64,000 nt of DNA from Silene latifolia (taxonomy: Eukaryota > Streptophyta > Magnoliopsida > Caryophyllales > Caryophyllaceae): positions 38,007,469-38,071,468 of the forward strand of contig NC_133538.1 in the NCBI RefSeq assembly GCF_048544455.1, read 5' to 3'. How positions within the stretch are numbered: the stretch's first letter is position 1; every line of letters starts with the position of its first letter. The position numbers and the translations under genes are program-made. Under the pieces are notes generated by a model. The model saw nothing but the letters and a program-made list of their open reading frames with translations, had not been told where the DNA came from and searched no databases. This document shows, one piece after another, positions 11,789 through 23,249 of the stretch.

Positions 11789-13003
11789 GGAGACAAGATG
11801 TATAAAGATTTGAAGCTTCAGTTTTGGTGGCCTAACATGAAGAATGACATTGTGTCATATGTTGGAAGGTGTCTTACTTGTCAACAAGTGAAGATTGAGC
11901 ATAAGAGACCCGGTGGTTTGCTACAACCTTTGGATGTTCCTTTATGGAAGTGGGAGTCCATTTCCATGGATTTTGTGATGGCTTTGCCTAAGACCGTTGG
12001 TGGAAAGGATGCCGTATGGGTTGTTGTGGATAGGTTGACCAAGTGTGCTAGGTTCATCCCTATCAAAGAGACTTGGAGTTTAGACCGTCTTGCTAGTGCT
12101 TATGTTGAGGAGATCGTTCGTTACCATGGTGTTCCTAAGGAGATCGTGTCGGATCGTGACCCGCGTTTTTGTTCGAGATTTTGGAAAGGTTTGCAAGATG
12201 CTATGGGTAGTAAGTTGTTGATGAGTACCGCTTTTCATGCCGCTACCGATGGACAATCCGAGAGGACGATTCAAACTCTAGAAGACTTGTTGCGTGCTTG
12301 TGCCCTTGATTTCCATTCTAGTTGGGAGAAGAGCTTACCTTTGGTGGAATTTTCTTACAACAATAGTTATCATGCTTCTATCAAGATGGCCCCTTATGAA
12401 GCCCTTTATGGAAGGAAATGCCGTAGTCCGATTTGTTGGGATCAAGCAAGTGATGTTCGTGATCTAGGACCCGACAAGTTAGCCGAGACGATTGATCAAG
12501 TGAAACTCATCCGTGAAAGAATGAAAGCCGCCCAAGATCGACAGAAATCTTATGTTGATGTTCGCCGTCGACCCTTAGAGTTTGAAGTTGGAGATAAAGT
12601 GTTCTTGAAAGTGTCCCCGATGAAAGGAGTAAAGAGGTTCGGAGTTAAAGGGAAGTTGAGTCCGAAGTACATTGGACCTTATGAAGTGATAAAAAGGATT
12701 GGTGCCGTGGCTTATAGATTGGATTTGCCCCCGAGTTTGGGTAAAGTTCATGACGTTTTCCACGTGTCTCAACTTAGGAAATACATTAGCGACCCTAGTC
12801 ATGTGTTGCAAAATGAAATTCCCGAGCTTGAGCCTAGTCTTTGTTTCGAGGAGAGACCGATTCGTATCTTGGATAAGAAGGAGAAGAAGCTAAGGAGCAA
12901 AGTGGTGCCCTTGGTGAAAGTGTTGTGGAAGTGTGGTGATGTAGAAGAAGAGACTTGGGAGCCGGAGGTTTCCATGCGTGACAAGTACCCTAGTTTGTTT
13001 TAG
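11789..13003 (+). CDS. Tekay integrase with C-terminal chromodomain
   Basis: The integrase inserts element DNA into the chromosome. Its zinc-binding cysteines are in GRCLTCQQVK near 11865. The DDE core is visible as SMDFVMALPK...VVVDRLTKCARFIP, IVSDRDPRFCSRFW and DGQSERTIQTLEDLLRACA. A GPYEVIKRIGAVAYRLDLP segment follows, and the C-terminus (KVLWKCGDVEEETWEPEVS...KYPSLF, about 12910-13003) is a group I-like chromodomain, which in chromoviruses biases insertion toward particular chromatin. The first ATG in this segment is at 11798, but it is really the continuation of the polyprotein after a stop at 11786. The right LTR begins 59 bp downstream. Confidence 0.92.
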   Translation, partial: GDKMYKDLKLQFWWPNMKNDIVSYVGRCLTCQQVKIEHKRPGGLLQPLDVPLWKWESISMDFVMALPKTVGGKDAVWVVVDRLTKCARFIPIKETWSLDRLASAYVEEIVRYHGVPKEIVSDRDPRFCSRFWKGLQDAMGSKLLMSTAFHAATDGQSERTIQTLEDLLRACALDFHSSWEKSLPLVEFSYNNSYHASIKMAPYEALYGRKCRSPICWDQASDVRDLGPDKLAETIDQVKLIRERMKAAQDRQKSYVDVRRRPLEFEVGDKVFLKVSPMKGVKRFGVKGKLSPKYIGPYEVIKRIGAVAYRLDLPPSLGKVHDVFHVSQLRKYISDPSHVLQNEIPELEPSLCFEERPIRILDKKEKKLRSKVVPLVKVLWKCGDVEEETWEPEVSMRDKYPSLF

Positions 13004-13062
13004 TAAGGTAATGCCTTTCGCTTCAAGTTTCGAGGGCGAAACTTTTTAAAAGGTGGGATGAT
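13004..13062 (+). other. Short 3' untranslated region with purine tract of the Tekay element
   Basis: AAAAGGTGGGATGAT immediately precedes the right LTR at 13063 and fits the gypsy polypurine tract that primes plus-strand synthesis. The phrase CGAGGGCGAAACTTTTTAAA just upstream is typical of this element class. Confidence 0.8.
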
Positions 13063-15509
13063 TGTAACACCCCGCGCTTTCGTAATATTTTTTAATAAAC
13101 TTTTAAGTAATTTTTATTAAATAATTATTATTTAAAGCTTATTTTCATAAAATATTGTCTTAGCCGTGTAACGGTGATAATAGTGTAGATTTTAATAATA
13201 TTATTCTCCGACTCGAGTTATAGTAGACTTGGGACGAAAATTCTAGTAGATACCGACTCATTTTGAGTTATTGGGCTTAACTTGACTCATGGGCCTTTTT
13301 TCCCCTCTTTTCTCTACACAAAACCTCAACTAAACCCTCACAACTTCATCTCCCTCACTTCTAATTTCTGAAATTTCCCAACAACCACATCACCATTGTT
13401 GAACCTTCCCTTACTAACCCTAAAATCACCATATCTCACTCAATTCTTCACCAATCTCGTTCCTTTTCGCGCCATTCTCTTCCTTTTCTCATTTCCCTTC
13501 TTTCTAAGTAAGAAAGTCACCATCTTTTCCTCTATTTCCAAATTCTCATCTTACAAGGATGTGGATTCTTGACTTAATACCTTTATTTTTGTGTTTAGGG
13601 AGAACTTGGACAACCCGGAGGAGGATAGCTACATCATTGACGAGTCTTTAGAAGATTGAAGTGCAAAAAGGTAACGGTGATGGGTTACTCGACTTTTATG
13701 TTAAAATTGTGTGAATTGTGTAGTATTAGACTCACATGAATGTTAAATTTGGTGTCTTTCATGCTTTTTGGTGATTTGGTGTTGAGTAGAATACTTGTAT
13801 GACAATTCTCACATGTTTAAGGAGTAATTTCATGTCTTGTTGTAATATGGTGAAATATGGGATAATGTTAGTGTAATTCCCTCATAATTATTTGATTTAA
13901 GCCTCACTTTAATGACTTATAACCCACCCCATATGTTAATTACATCTTGAAAGTGGTAATTTTCTGAGTATTCATCATGTTTAAGAAGTATGAAATGATT
14001 AAATGAAAGATGGTTGAATTTGGAAGGCTTTAGATGAATGTTTGTTGAGTTTTCGTATACAGTGATCCTCTGCCGGTGGGCCGGCAGCCGGCCTACCCAA
14101 CCGGCAGCGCCTATTTGCATTTCTGACTTGTAAAAATAGAGAATTAAACCTTTGTAATCCCCTGCCGGTGGGCCGGCAGCCGGCCTACCCAACCGGCAGC
14201 GCGTACATGAAATTTTGGTGTTTTTTATAATAGGGTGTATCCCCTGCCGGTGGGCCGGCAGCCGGTCAACCGGCAGAGAATACACAATGTGAAATGTTGA
14301 AGATTAATTGACTTTAGCTTGTATCCCCTGCCGGTGGACCGGCAGCCGGCCACCCGGCAGAGGATACACATTGAATGTTTTTGACCTTGTTTCCTTTAGC
14401 TTGTATTCCCTGCCGGTGGGCCGGCAGCCGGCCACCCGGCAGAGAATACACCCTCACCTAATTTGACATTGTTCACCATAGCATGAATCCTCTGTCGGTG
14501 GGCCGGCAGCCGGTGCCCACACCGGCAGAGAGTACCTGATGTTTCTCATACCTTTATACTTATGCATGCTTCACATGAATTTATTACGTTATGTTTGTGC
14601 AATCTTTTCCACTCGTATTTGTGACCCGAGTGTGACGTTTTACATTGTGAGACTACTCGACATTCCTTATTTATTTACCCTCGGACATTGGGTCACGGTT
14701 AGGTGCCATTGTTTCCGAGTTGGGCTATTTTTCCTTCCGCCTCTTCGGACCGGGGGTCACGGTTAGGTGACAAGGTTCCGCTTGAGGTTACTCGACTTTC
14801 GGGCACGGTTAGGTGTACCATATTTCGAGTCTTGGATACGATTTGGTATCGTTTGTCGAATCGGGTGTCGTCCATCCCGAGAGTCTGGCCAGGTTTAGAC
14901 TAGGACCGTATTATGATCGTCGTCCTACCAAAAGGTTGGAGTCTAGAGGGTTGTCTTGTTTGAGTCTATACTTTGTAATTTGTCTTACATTTGAGTCGAG
15001 TCAATTGGTGACCGTTTGACCTAATTATTCTTCTCTCATTTATGCATAACTACTCTTATTGCATTTTGTATACTAATCATGATTCTCTTGTTACCGTAAG
15101 TATTTATTCTTATGCTTGTTTGTTTAATTACATTCCTAATTACTTGTATTTTGACATATTGTGGCTGTGAGAACCCTGAGTTACTCCCCACTGACTGTGG
15201 CTTTCATATTTATTATGAATGACAGGTTGGTGATGAAGCTTAAGTGGGGAAGACCGTGTGAGCTAGCGAGTTCTTACCTTGGGCCTTATTTAGCTATTAC
15301 TTTAATAGACTCACCTACTTTTAGATTCATGTTCATTCGTGGTATATCTTTTCCCCAATAAATAGACTTGTATTGTAAACTTAAACTTATCTATCGTGTT
15401 GGTGTTACCTCGCGTTGGACTTCACTAGAAGCCTTAAAAGTTTTAAAAATCTCGTGTTTCCGCCACGATTTACTAGTTATATTTAGTTGCCTCAACGAGG
15501 GGTGTCACA
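13063..15509 (+). repeat. Right LTR of the first Tekay element
   Basis: 2447 bp, TG...CA, followed by the GAGTT target duplication. The hairpin array here is better preserved than in the left LTR. Confidence 0.95.
14066..14529 (+). repeat. GC-rich hairpin array in the right Tekay LTR
   Basis: Six units at about 14066-14108, 14158-14202, 14238-14276, 14324-14361, 14406-14442 and 14487-14529. Nearly all keep CTGCCGG-TGGG-CCGGCAG followed by a second CCGG...CCGGCAG arm, so each could fold as a stem with 7-bp arms or a larger nested stem. Confidence 0.88.
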
Positions 15510-15514
15510 GAGTT

Positions 15515-18500
15515 GGTTTCCGAATATGTAATAGTTAAATAGTTTTTCTATTTTAGGAAAGGCCATACTAGGATTTATTTATTTTTATGCTTGCATTTTA
15601 TTTTATGTCGCATGCATCGCTAAATCGCCATAACTAAAACATGCATCTTCTTTTATCGAGTTTATCGACCGTGTCAATTAGAATTATCGTAGTTCACCGC
15701 TTTAGTTCACTTAAAACGTGATAGATAATAAATTGACATGACCTCTCGCTAAAACAATTAATTGAGACATAGCCTTACCAAATAGTAGAAACCATGAAAA
15801 CCTATTTCGCGAGGGAGTGCGCTCGGCCCCACCGGGGTACAAACCTTGTTACGTAGGGGAAGTGGGTGATAAATGTCTATCCACCGAATTCATGTTGATA
15901 AGGGATGTATCGGCCACACCGTGCCCAAGTTAATGTGGGTTTGGATCATGGACACATTTATTCGAAATTTGGATTGAACTCAACAAAAGTTTTTGATAAG
16001 GGATGTATCGGCCCCACCGTGCCCTTGTCGGATGTGTTTTGGGCTAAAGATAAATGTTAATGTAATATTATCGACCAAGAGTTCTAAAAGTAGAATCGAT
16101 TAAACGTTAATCCACCGAGTTATATTGATAAAGGATGTATCGGCCCCACCGTGCCTAAGTCAATATGAATTTGGGTCTTGGAATCATTTATCATAGTTGG
16201 GTAGAGGTCACTATGTAAATGCTATACTTGTTTTTCAAGTATTAATAAAACGATAAATGTTAAGTTTTCCACTATTCCGTTGTTATATTGTTCTATTTCT
16301 TTACCACAATTCATATACGATATCATTTCGATTCAAAACTCCATTAAAACATCGTATCTAAAGACAAAATTTGAATTTTCTTCTAAAGACCTCGAATGAA
16401 CCATTGCTAAGGATCTCTTGTAAAGAGTATAGATTAAAGTTATTCATTATCAAACAGGTTTTTGATTCTTGACTAACACTTCTACTTACAATGGATTATG
16501 TTTCATATACTTAATTGAATTAAGTACCTTGAAACGATAAATTGTTTTGGTAATTAGTTTTGTCAGAATTCGTAATTGACCAAAATAACGCAACCACTTC
16601 AATGAAAGTTTTAAGACTAAAAAGATTGAATTGAAGAGTTATCTTTATAAGATTCACCTTTGCTTCTCTAAGTAAAGACTCATTGAAATGAGTGGGAGCA
16701 TTCTCTTAAACCGTTAAGATGAGGACGAGGTTAAAGAAGTAAAATTAGAATGGAATTGATACAAGGTTATGTTAAAGGTAAAGTTGTTGAGAATAGCGAT
16801 ACTAAACCTATCAATTCCGACCGATAAAGTTTCCATTGTCTTAAATGTTGGACACTAGAAAGGAAACTACCCCAAATTATTGAAGAATCAACAAGTTAGT
16901 TGTGGGACATCTAATGGGACCTTCTTTGTTAAATGTTTATTTGATTAAACATAAATTTTGCTAGTACTACTTCGTCAATATTAGAAACCGGTGGTGGTTT
17001 TCATCATTATGTTTGATACATAGGATGATTAGAATATGACGACTAGCAACAATGAAGTCAAGAGATAGAGTCATTGTGTACTAAATCTAGTTTTCGGGTT
17101 TGGAGTTGTACTTAATTGTGACTATTAAGTACATAAACTCTAAATAAGTATACATACTTGTTAAGATACAAAAGAGGTTTCACTTTTGTGACCCTTTACA
17201 CCACGATTTGATATATGGCTAGCCCATTATCAAGGTGATAATATTCTAAACCAAACTAGAACGATATATCATGAAGATGATGCAAGTCTCAAATTGGTAA
17301 CCCAAGATTAAACCTTAAAATTTTGGAATGATGAACGCAAAGAGTTATCGAGTACTCTTGAAACCATTAGATTGTTAATGGTATATGCGTATCTTGTATT
17401 CAAAGCAAGATGTCTCGTGCCTTTTGGTTGAAAAGGAGATCGAGGTTGTAAATCATTGATCCATAATAGGTTGATCATTCTCTTTTACCAACGATTTAAG
17501 TTGACCCTAATGTGAAACTTAATAAGGTAAATAGAAAAATCTTTAAAGAAGTTTAAAGAGTTAAAGAAATCACGATTTAGTCGTGATGGAATTATCAAAG
17601 TGAAGACTTTGATATAAGCCAATGGAAATGTGATCTAATATCACAAGTTAATCTCTCTTAGCACGCATTATGAAATAATGTGTGATTGGATAAGAATTCA
17701 AACGCTATTCGATAAGGTTTGGACTTCGATCAAGTTACTTTGAGTTACTTGATCCTTTTGGGGATTTTATCATTTTGTCTAAATTATTTTTCCACTAAAT
17801 CGAATCATATGAGATATGAAATGGTAAGGGTACCATGTTTGTAAGTTTTCACAAGAAACAAATGCTCATTTTTCCCTCTTCAATTATCACGAGTACGACG
17901 GGTTTGCGGCTCATGAAGCTGTCTTTCTAAAATACAAGTTTATTTTTAGAAGACAGAGTGGGAGAAATTATTCAAGAGCCACAAAGAATGCCATAGAGAA
18001 TGTTATGTCGCAAGAAACTGGTCTTTCTTGGCTACATGAGACGTTTTGTGTAAGACATTATACATTGTTTCTTCAAAACCTAGGAGGTTAAATTCGTCAC
18101 TTGTTAAAAATGATGAATTCATGCTACTTTTAAGAAAGTAAAGAGCTTATAACTTACAAAAGAAATTGTTTGATTCAAGTTGATTACTTCTAGAAAGTAA
18201 TGAACATATGACTTACATAAGAGTATTTAAGTCACAACTCAATACAAGGCTTAGAGCCATGAGAATCCGAAATAAAAGGCTTGATTAGTGACAACGGGTT
18301 TTGCACTAATAAAGAGATATTTCAAAGCAAGATTGGTTGCAAAGGGTTTTGCACTAATTGAAATGCTTAAGTCTATTTGGATCTTCTTAGGGATTGTGTT
18401 TCATTATGAGGTTATGAAATACATAGCGAGTGAATCTAAAACCCACTTCTTCAATAGAAGGAATGTATTCAATACATATCATGAGTTTAGTAGATTCTTG

Positions 18501-20282
18501 CAATCCTAAGATAATGTGAAACTTAAGAGAGGGTCTTAAGTAGGACATCAATGAGTTAGAATCAACATTTTGATCATGTGATAAAACATTTCTCGATAAG
18601 TCGAGAAGTTGTGTTTATACATGAAGTTTAGTGGGAGTTACGGAAATTTTAATTAGTCCGATATGTGGATGACATATTGATCATTAGGAATGATTTAAGA
18701 CTTTTGGAGTATTACAATACATCTTTAATATCCAGATTTATGAAGATAAATCCACATGATATTAGCGTCAATAAGAAGTCTTATGTTAATAAGATTCATG
18801 ACTAGTTCAATTAAATTGAACATATTTGATTGATTTCATTTGCTTCCGCTGCCGAATCAATTAAAAAGAAATGATGTATAACACTTCATATGCTTTGAGT
18901 ATGATGAATTGTTTTCAAAAATCGAATTTAAGTAATCTTTACCAAGTAAGCCATAAAGATTACCCTTAAGTGCTTGCAGAAGCATTAAGGCTATGATGCA
19001 AAGTGTTTATGATGCAATTTTGTGTAAGTGTGTTACACAAGTGACAATTGACAATTGAGATTGCGCATGGTTTCCGACAAAACCATAATCAAAACACATT
19101 AAGATGGTTAAGATACCATTGTGGCTATGTTAATTAAGAAGTAGATTTTCTAGAATCGTTCTAGGCAATAAAGAACAATGAGAGATATTTATAACGGAAA
19201 TTGAGTACACTTGCAATCATGAGATGTGCAAGAGGATGAGTCCCGCACACTGTGAAAACAGTGGGAGCTATTCTAAGGCTAGAGGGACTATGTCTTGATT
19301 GGATCTCGACACGTACTCAGAAAGTTTTGTAATGCAAATGTATACATTACAAAGGAAAACGAGTATGTAGTAAGGTTGAGTAAGGTACAAGAAGTTGATA
19401 AAACCTACTAACCAAAGCCTTCTCAAAGGCTAAACATGATGAGTCGTGTCATTTCAATTGAATTGAAATGAACAACTACATACAAGATCAAATTAGATTA
19501 TAGAACATGAATAGTAATCAGGCATTGACTATTCATATGAGATAATCGCATTTGTCGTTCGAGTTTTACTTTAAAACTCTTTTATTATACTTTGTTACAT
19601 CCAAACGGCTTGTAGAGACAACGTTGAACCCCGTTAAAGTGAACCCGGATTAACATAGTATTAGCCCATAGTCGCTTGTATGAGGTGACGTCTCGAAGTG
19701 ACTAGAGTGTGATGCGATTGATGGCAAGTTTAAGTGCCATAGAGTCATGTAAGATGACTAATCGATCACATAGGCAGACTGTTAGGAACACTTTGTCGGG
19801 CCTTATGACTGCTTATAGAGTTCTGGCAATTTATATAGCCTGGTCGTGGCGAGAGCTGCTATAGTATTCTAATGAGTCGATTCTTTTGACTAAAGACTGT
19901 TCGCCTAAGATGGCATAGTTTCAGATTAACTTTGATTTGTGTTACTACGACCTTCGTAAATGGGGTCAAATGGGCATATTTTGGGTTATGATGGCTGTGG
20001 CTAGTCGAAGGGAATAAGTGCGATAAGAATTGTCCACCCCTTGTCAGGGTTAAAACAATATCTCAGGGCCACTCGAGGAGTAATGAACTGGAAATGCGTG
20101 GCCACGCTCGGAAGGTATCTATGATAGATAAATCCGGTCAATCAGTTATTCTCCAGATCGAGGAAACCACTCTCGATATGATCACTTGCAAGTACGACTT
20201 GAAAGACACCTTGCATTGAGTGGGAGATAGTAATAGGACAAGAGAATTGGTGACGCACACTTGTCGAGGACAAGTGGGAGAT
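15515..20282 (+). pseudogene. Decayed copia gag-pol remnant
   Basis: No open frame survives, but fragments appear in the normal copia order. Text like a gag zinc knuckle (HCLK...LERK, frameshifted) lies near 16835-16875. A protease-like TSSILETGGGFHHYV lies near 16965-17010. Text like FLKYKFIFRRQSGR, reminiscent of the region after the integrase, lies near 17920-17960. FKARLVAKGF near 18320 and IFLGIVFHYEV near 18380 belong to reverse transcriptase, as does RYVDDILIIRND near 18660-18690. The purine tract at 20272-20282 abuts the right LTR. Individual matches outside the KARLVAKGF and YVDD motifs are weak on their own; their order is what persuades. Confidence 0.75.
15894..16160 (+). repeat. 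Three spaced copies of a GGGATGTATCGGCC motif
   Basis: The phrase TTGATAAGGGATGTATCGGC, continuing CCCACCGTGCC, occurs at about 15896-15925, 15993-16023 and 16125-16156, about 98 and 132 bp apart. Each lies in a partly duplicated context that includes a WWATGTGGGTTTGG-like tail. It is a diverged tandem repeat in the noncoding part of the copia interior. Confidence 0.8.
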
Positions 20283-21552
20283 TGTTGGGAAATGTGTCCT
20301 CAACAATAGTGCGATCACATGATTTAAATATCATTATTAAATCTCATTTTAAGAATACATGTGGGAAGTAATATTTTACATCAACTGGTCCACACATATC
20401 GGTAATGATTGGCTGACTAGAGTTTGACATTACTTGTCGTGCGGCGGTGGTGATCGATTGATCCCCTTAGGTCATACCTATAGGGAAATACTCTTAATTG
20501 ATTATTTAATTGATCGTATACCGATACGAGTTAATTAAATTGCTTAAAATTGACGGATGATTTTGTGAGTATAATTTACGTATCTTATTGTAAATATGAT
20601 TAAATGAGACACGGTCTAAGTAATCGAATTATTTTATTACTTAGATGAAATTATTTTTTACAGAAACAATTGAAACGGAATGAATAAATTATTATAAATA
20701 CAGAATGTTGTAGTTTATAATTTGGAAACATTTTTGGTACAAGTAATTATGAATTACTAGTCGATTTTGTAAATGACATATTTTATGAGTATGTTGATTT
20801 TTAATATGTTAAAAATACATTACATTGTGACATGTCATGTAACATGTTACATGTGACAAAATTGACAAATGACAAGGTAAAATGGACCTCCCATTTTATA
20901 TACATGTACCGAAATATTGGAGGGAGTTAGTGGAAAAATTGTGTAAATTGTTTTAAGTGGAAAACACAATCATGAAAGCTAACTACTAGCCTTGCATGCC
21001 TATCATTTTCTTGGGTAGAAAAACTTGCCCATGCATTGGGCACAAATACTCCTCCAACCGGTTTCACCAAAAGAAGAGAGAGTGTTCCCTCTACAATTAA
21101 TTCATTCACATCTTTCATTTTTCTAGTGTAAGAAAAATGATATTCTCTACAATCTTATAAAAATTCTAGAGAAATAAAACCTCATAAAATACTCCCTCTT
21201 GACCGAAACATTCAAGAGGAAAAATACAATTTATTTTGTGTCAATTTTATAGTAAAACATATATTATTACTAGATCATAATAATATTTGTTATTGAGAGG
21301 TTTCCTTGGGTATTCACTTTTGGGAGAGATTCTATACTTGAATCTTTGTTCATCCATTATTTGGAATGCTCAAGAACTAACAAGAAGGAGATCTTGTTGG
21401 TGCCCATAAAACCGAAATCTTCAATGTAAGATGATGATTTCTTCTTTATATTGTTTATTAGTTTGCATGCATAAGATCACTTATTAATTTTATGACAAAT
21501 TAAATTAAAACATATATGAATATGTTGAGTATATAGATCTACCTTTCCTTCA
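20283..21552 (+). repeat. Right (3') LTR of the copia element
   Basis: 1270 bp, TG...CA, preceded by the purine tract CAAGTGGGAGAT. It is the near-identical partner of 3235-4501, and the FAR1-like coding sequence resumes at its right edge. Confidence 0.93.
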
Positions 21553-23114
21553 CCTATAACCTCTAACATACTCCTTGAACAACCTATAGGACTTAACTGG
21601 ACCTATGTTATTTTTGGAGTTGTCAATTATCATTTTTTTGTGAACTACATTCAACTCCCTTGTTTGTGTCAAATGTACCATTGTTGATGGTGTTTGTGGC
21701 ATATGATTATGACCTTCATGAAAACCATAAATTTGGTATTTAACCATATCAGGACCTTCCTCCAAAATTCGCTTAAATTTAATACAAGAAGGACATTCTA
21801 TCCTAGTCCTTTGCCTCTAGTGATTTTTCCCTTTCGCTTCATATACTCCAGCCTTATTACACACAACTTTTTTATGCGTAACAAGACCCTTTTTAGACTT
21901 TTGTGAGCTTAATCTAGTCACAAACCCACATTCTTTTGCATATGCTTCATAAAACTCAACACCTAGTTCAAGCTTATCGAATAGCATACCAATAACAGGC
22001 TTAAGGTGGATGAGACACTCAAAAACCCGATTCGTGTTGCTTGAAGAACCTTCTGCTACCTCCTCGTCCTCTGCCTCCTCTACAATGATACCTGCATATG
22101 TGGTGCAATTAAAGTAAGAAAGATGAGGGATACAAAAAAATATGAATTACACTCTCACAAATTAGTGTTGCTGGATAATCCAAGTACACTCTCCCTGACC
22201 ATAAACATTCTATTACATAACCACATGTATAGAACAACACCGTTCTAACCTCCAAAGCGAGGGTGTCTTAATACTTGCCTTATACATGCATGGGGAAAGC
22301 GCTATATGTGCATGAAATAAACTTCTACATGCATCAAATAGGTAAAATCTTGTTCCCTAATAGACAGTCTGAGAAGTTTAACTACTCTATCCAGCAAGCA
22401 AAATATAGCTTTCATGAATCATAAATTCCGGACAGTGCACAAAACTACATACTAATAGAGTTTTCATAGGTGACAAAAATACACCAGTGAATACAAAACA
22501 CTGCCAACAGCCATACCTTAAGCAGATTTTCCGAGTCAAAGGCCAACTACTAATTAAACATTGGCACCTTATTTGATGCAAACAGAACCTTATTTGATGC
22601 ACATTGAACCTTATTTCATGCACACTTAACCTTATTTCATGCATGTACAGAGGACGGCTATCCTAAAACCTAAGCCTAATTGCCTAAAAAAAGAGGAAAA
22701 CATCAAGCAACTACTAGTTGGACTATTGTTTCAAATCCGAGCAATACAGATCATTAAAACCAAATGATCATCACAAACAACCAAGAATTAGGATGGCTAC
22801 CAACTTTTTAACAATAATAACTAAGACAACAATTAAACTCACAACTTCAGGATGAACAGAATTGTACCTTCAACAAATTCGAAAGTCACAACTTTAGGAA
22901 CATCATGTTCAACTGCTATTGCAGATATTTCTAATATAGACTGACATGCATTAGCTTCAACAGTCACTCCTTCGTTTGTAATGACATTTGAAGAAGTATG
23001 TGATAGTATTGAGCAGTTGTCATTGTCATTATTGTTGCAACGAGAAACGTCAAAAATTAAATAAGCAACAATACAACAGTATAATTCATGAAATTGAGTC
23101 CCTGATTTTAACAA
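21553..23114 (-). pseudogene. FAR1/FRS-type MULE transposase, N-terminal part with one intron, broken
   Basis: On the minus strand, a first exon ending at 22868 has an acidic, asparagine-rich N-terminus. A GT donor at 22867 and an AG acceptor before 22091 bound a proposed 776-bp intron. Exon 2 (22091 to 21553) encodes an acidic IIVEEAEDEEVAEG stretch and then the FAR1 DNA-binding domain: GVEFYEAYAKECGFVTRLSSQ, THKKVVCNKAGVYEAKGKNH, ECPSCIKFKRI, and YGFHEGHNHM, which supplies the C...C...H.H zinc ligands of the WRKY-GCM1-like fold. An in-frame TAG at 21817-21819 breaks it. The frame runs up to the copia LTR at 21552 and continues at 3234. Exon boundaries are inferred from splice consensus only. 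Confidence 0.75.
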
Positions 23115-23246
23115 ATGTAGGCAATTTCACAATTTCTCCAACCCTAATTTCTCAATTAAGCCAATTTGATTCACAAAATCACAATTTGATGCGCCTAAAC
23201 GGGAATTTGATGCACATAAACAGGAATTTGATGCACATAAACGGTC
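22306..23246 (-). repeat. Inverted array of TGCATGAAATAAC/TTTGATGCACAT motifs
   Basis: Copies on the plus strand lie at 22306-22345. Reverse copies (TTATTTCATGCAC, TTATTTGATGCA) lie at about 22568-22640 with a period of about 20 bp (four units), and AATTTGATGCACATAAACGG-like units at about 23186-23246 (three units). The array mirrors the one at 600-1385. The short open frame here (22387-22644, HEIRL/HEIRF repeats) is just the translated repeat. Confidence 0.65.
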
Positions 23247-23249
23247 TAT

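Larger units (their letters stand above)
5951..15509 (+). mobile_element. Ty3/gypsy chromovirus (Tekay type), nearly intact, nested in copia
   Basis: LTRs at 5951-8410 and 13063-15509 start TGTAACACCCCGCGCTTTC and end GGGGTGTCACA. A perfect 5-bp target duplication, GAGTT, sits at 5946-5950 and 15510-15514. The interior has a primer-binding site at about 8413, gag-protease-RT-RNase H-integrase-chromodomain in one frame (8582-13003) and a purine tract before the right LTR. A C-terminal chromodomain puts it in the chromovirus branch, and the LTR and protein text fit Tekay/Del. Two in-frame stops (10109, 11786) are the only breaks I find in the coding region. Confidence 0.95.
3235..21552 (+). mobile_element. 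Ty1/copia-type LTR retrotransposon, decayed interior, split by a Tekay element
   Basis: Direct LTRs at 3235-4501 and 20283-21552 begin TGTTGGGAAATG and end CCTTTCCTTCA. A primer-binding site follows the left LTR and a purine tract (AAGTGGGAGAT) precedes the right LTR. The flanks CATAT and CCTAT are an imperfect 5-bp target duplication. Without the nested Tekay element it is about 8.8 kb. Collinear but frameshifted copia remnants lie at 15515-20282, including a KARLVAKGF reverse-transcriptase motif near 18320 and an RYVDD motif near 18660, so the lineage is copia. The two LTRs look about 99% identical by eye, yet no gag or pol reading frame survives. The insertion cuts the FAR1-like gene. Confidence 0.9.

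Noticed and set aside
22387..22644. 85-codon frame with HEIRL/HEIRF/HQIRF repeats
   Set aside because: It is the translated TTATTTCATGCAC motif array and has no independent support.
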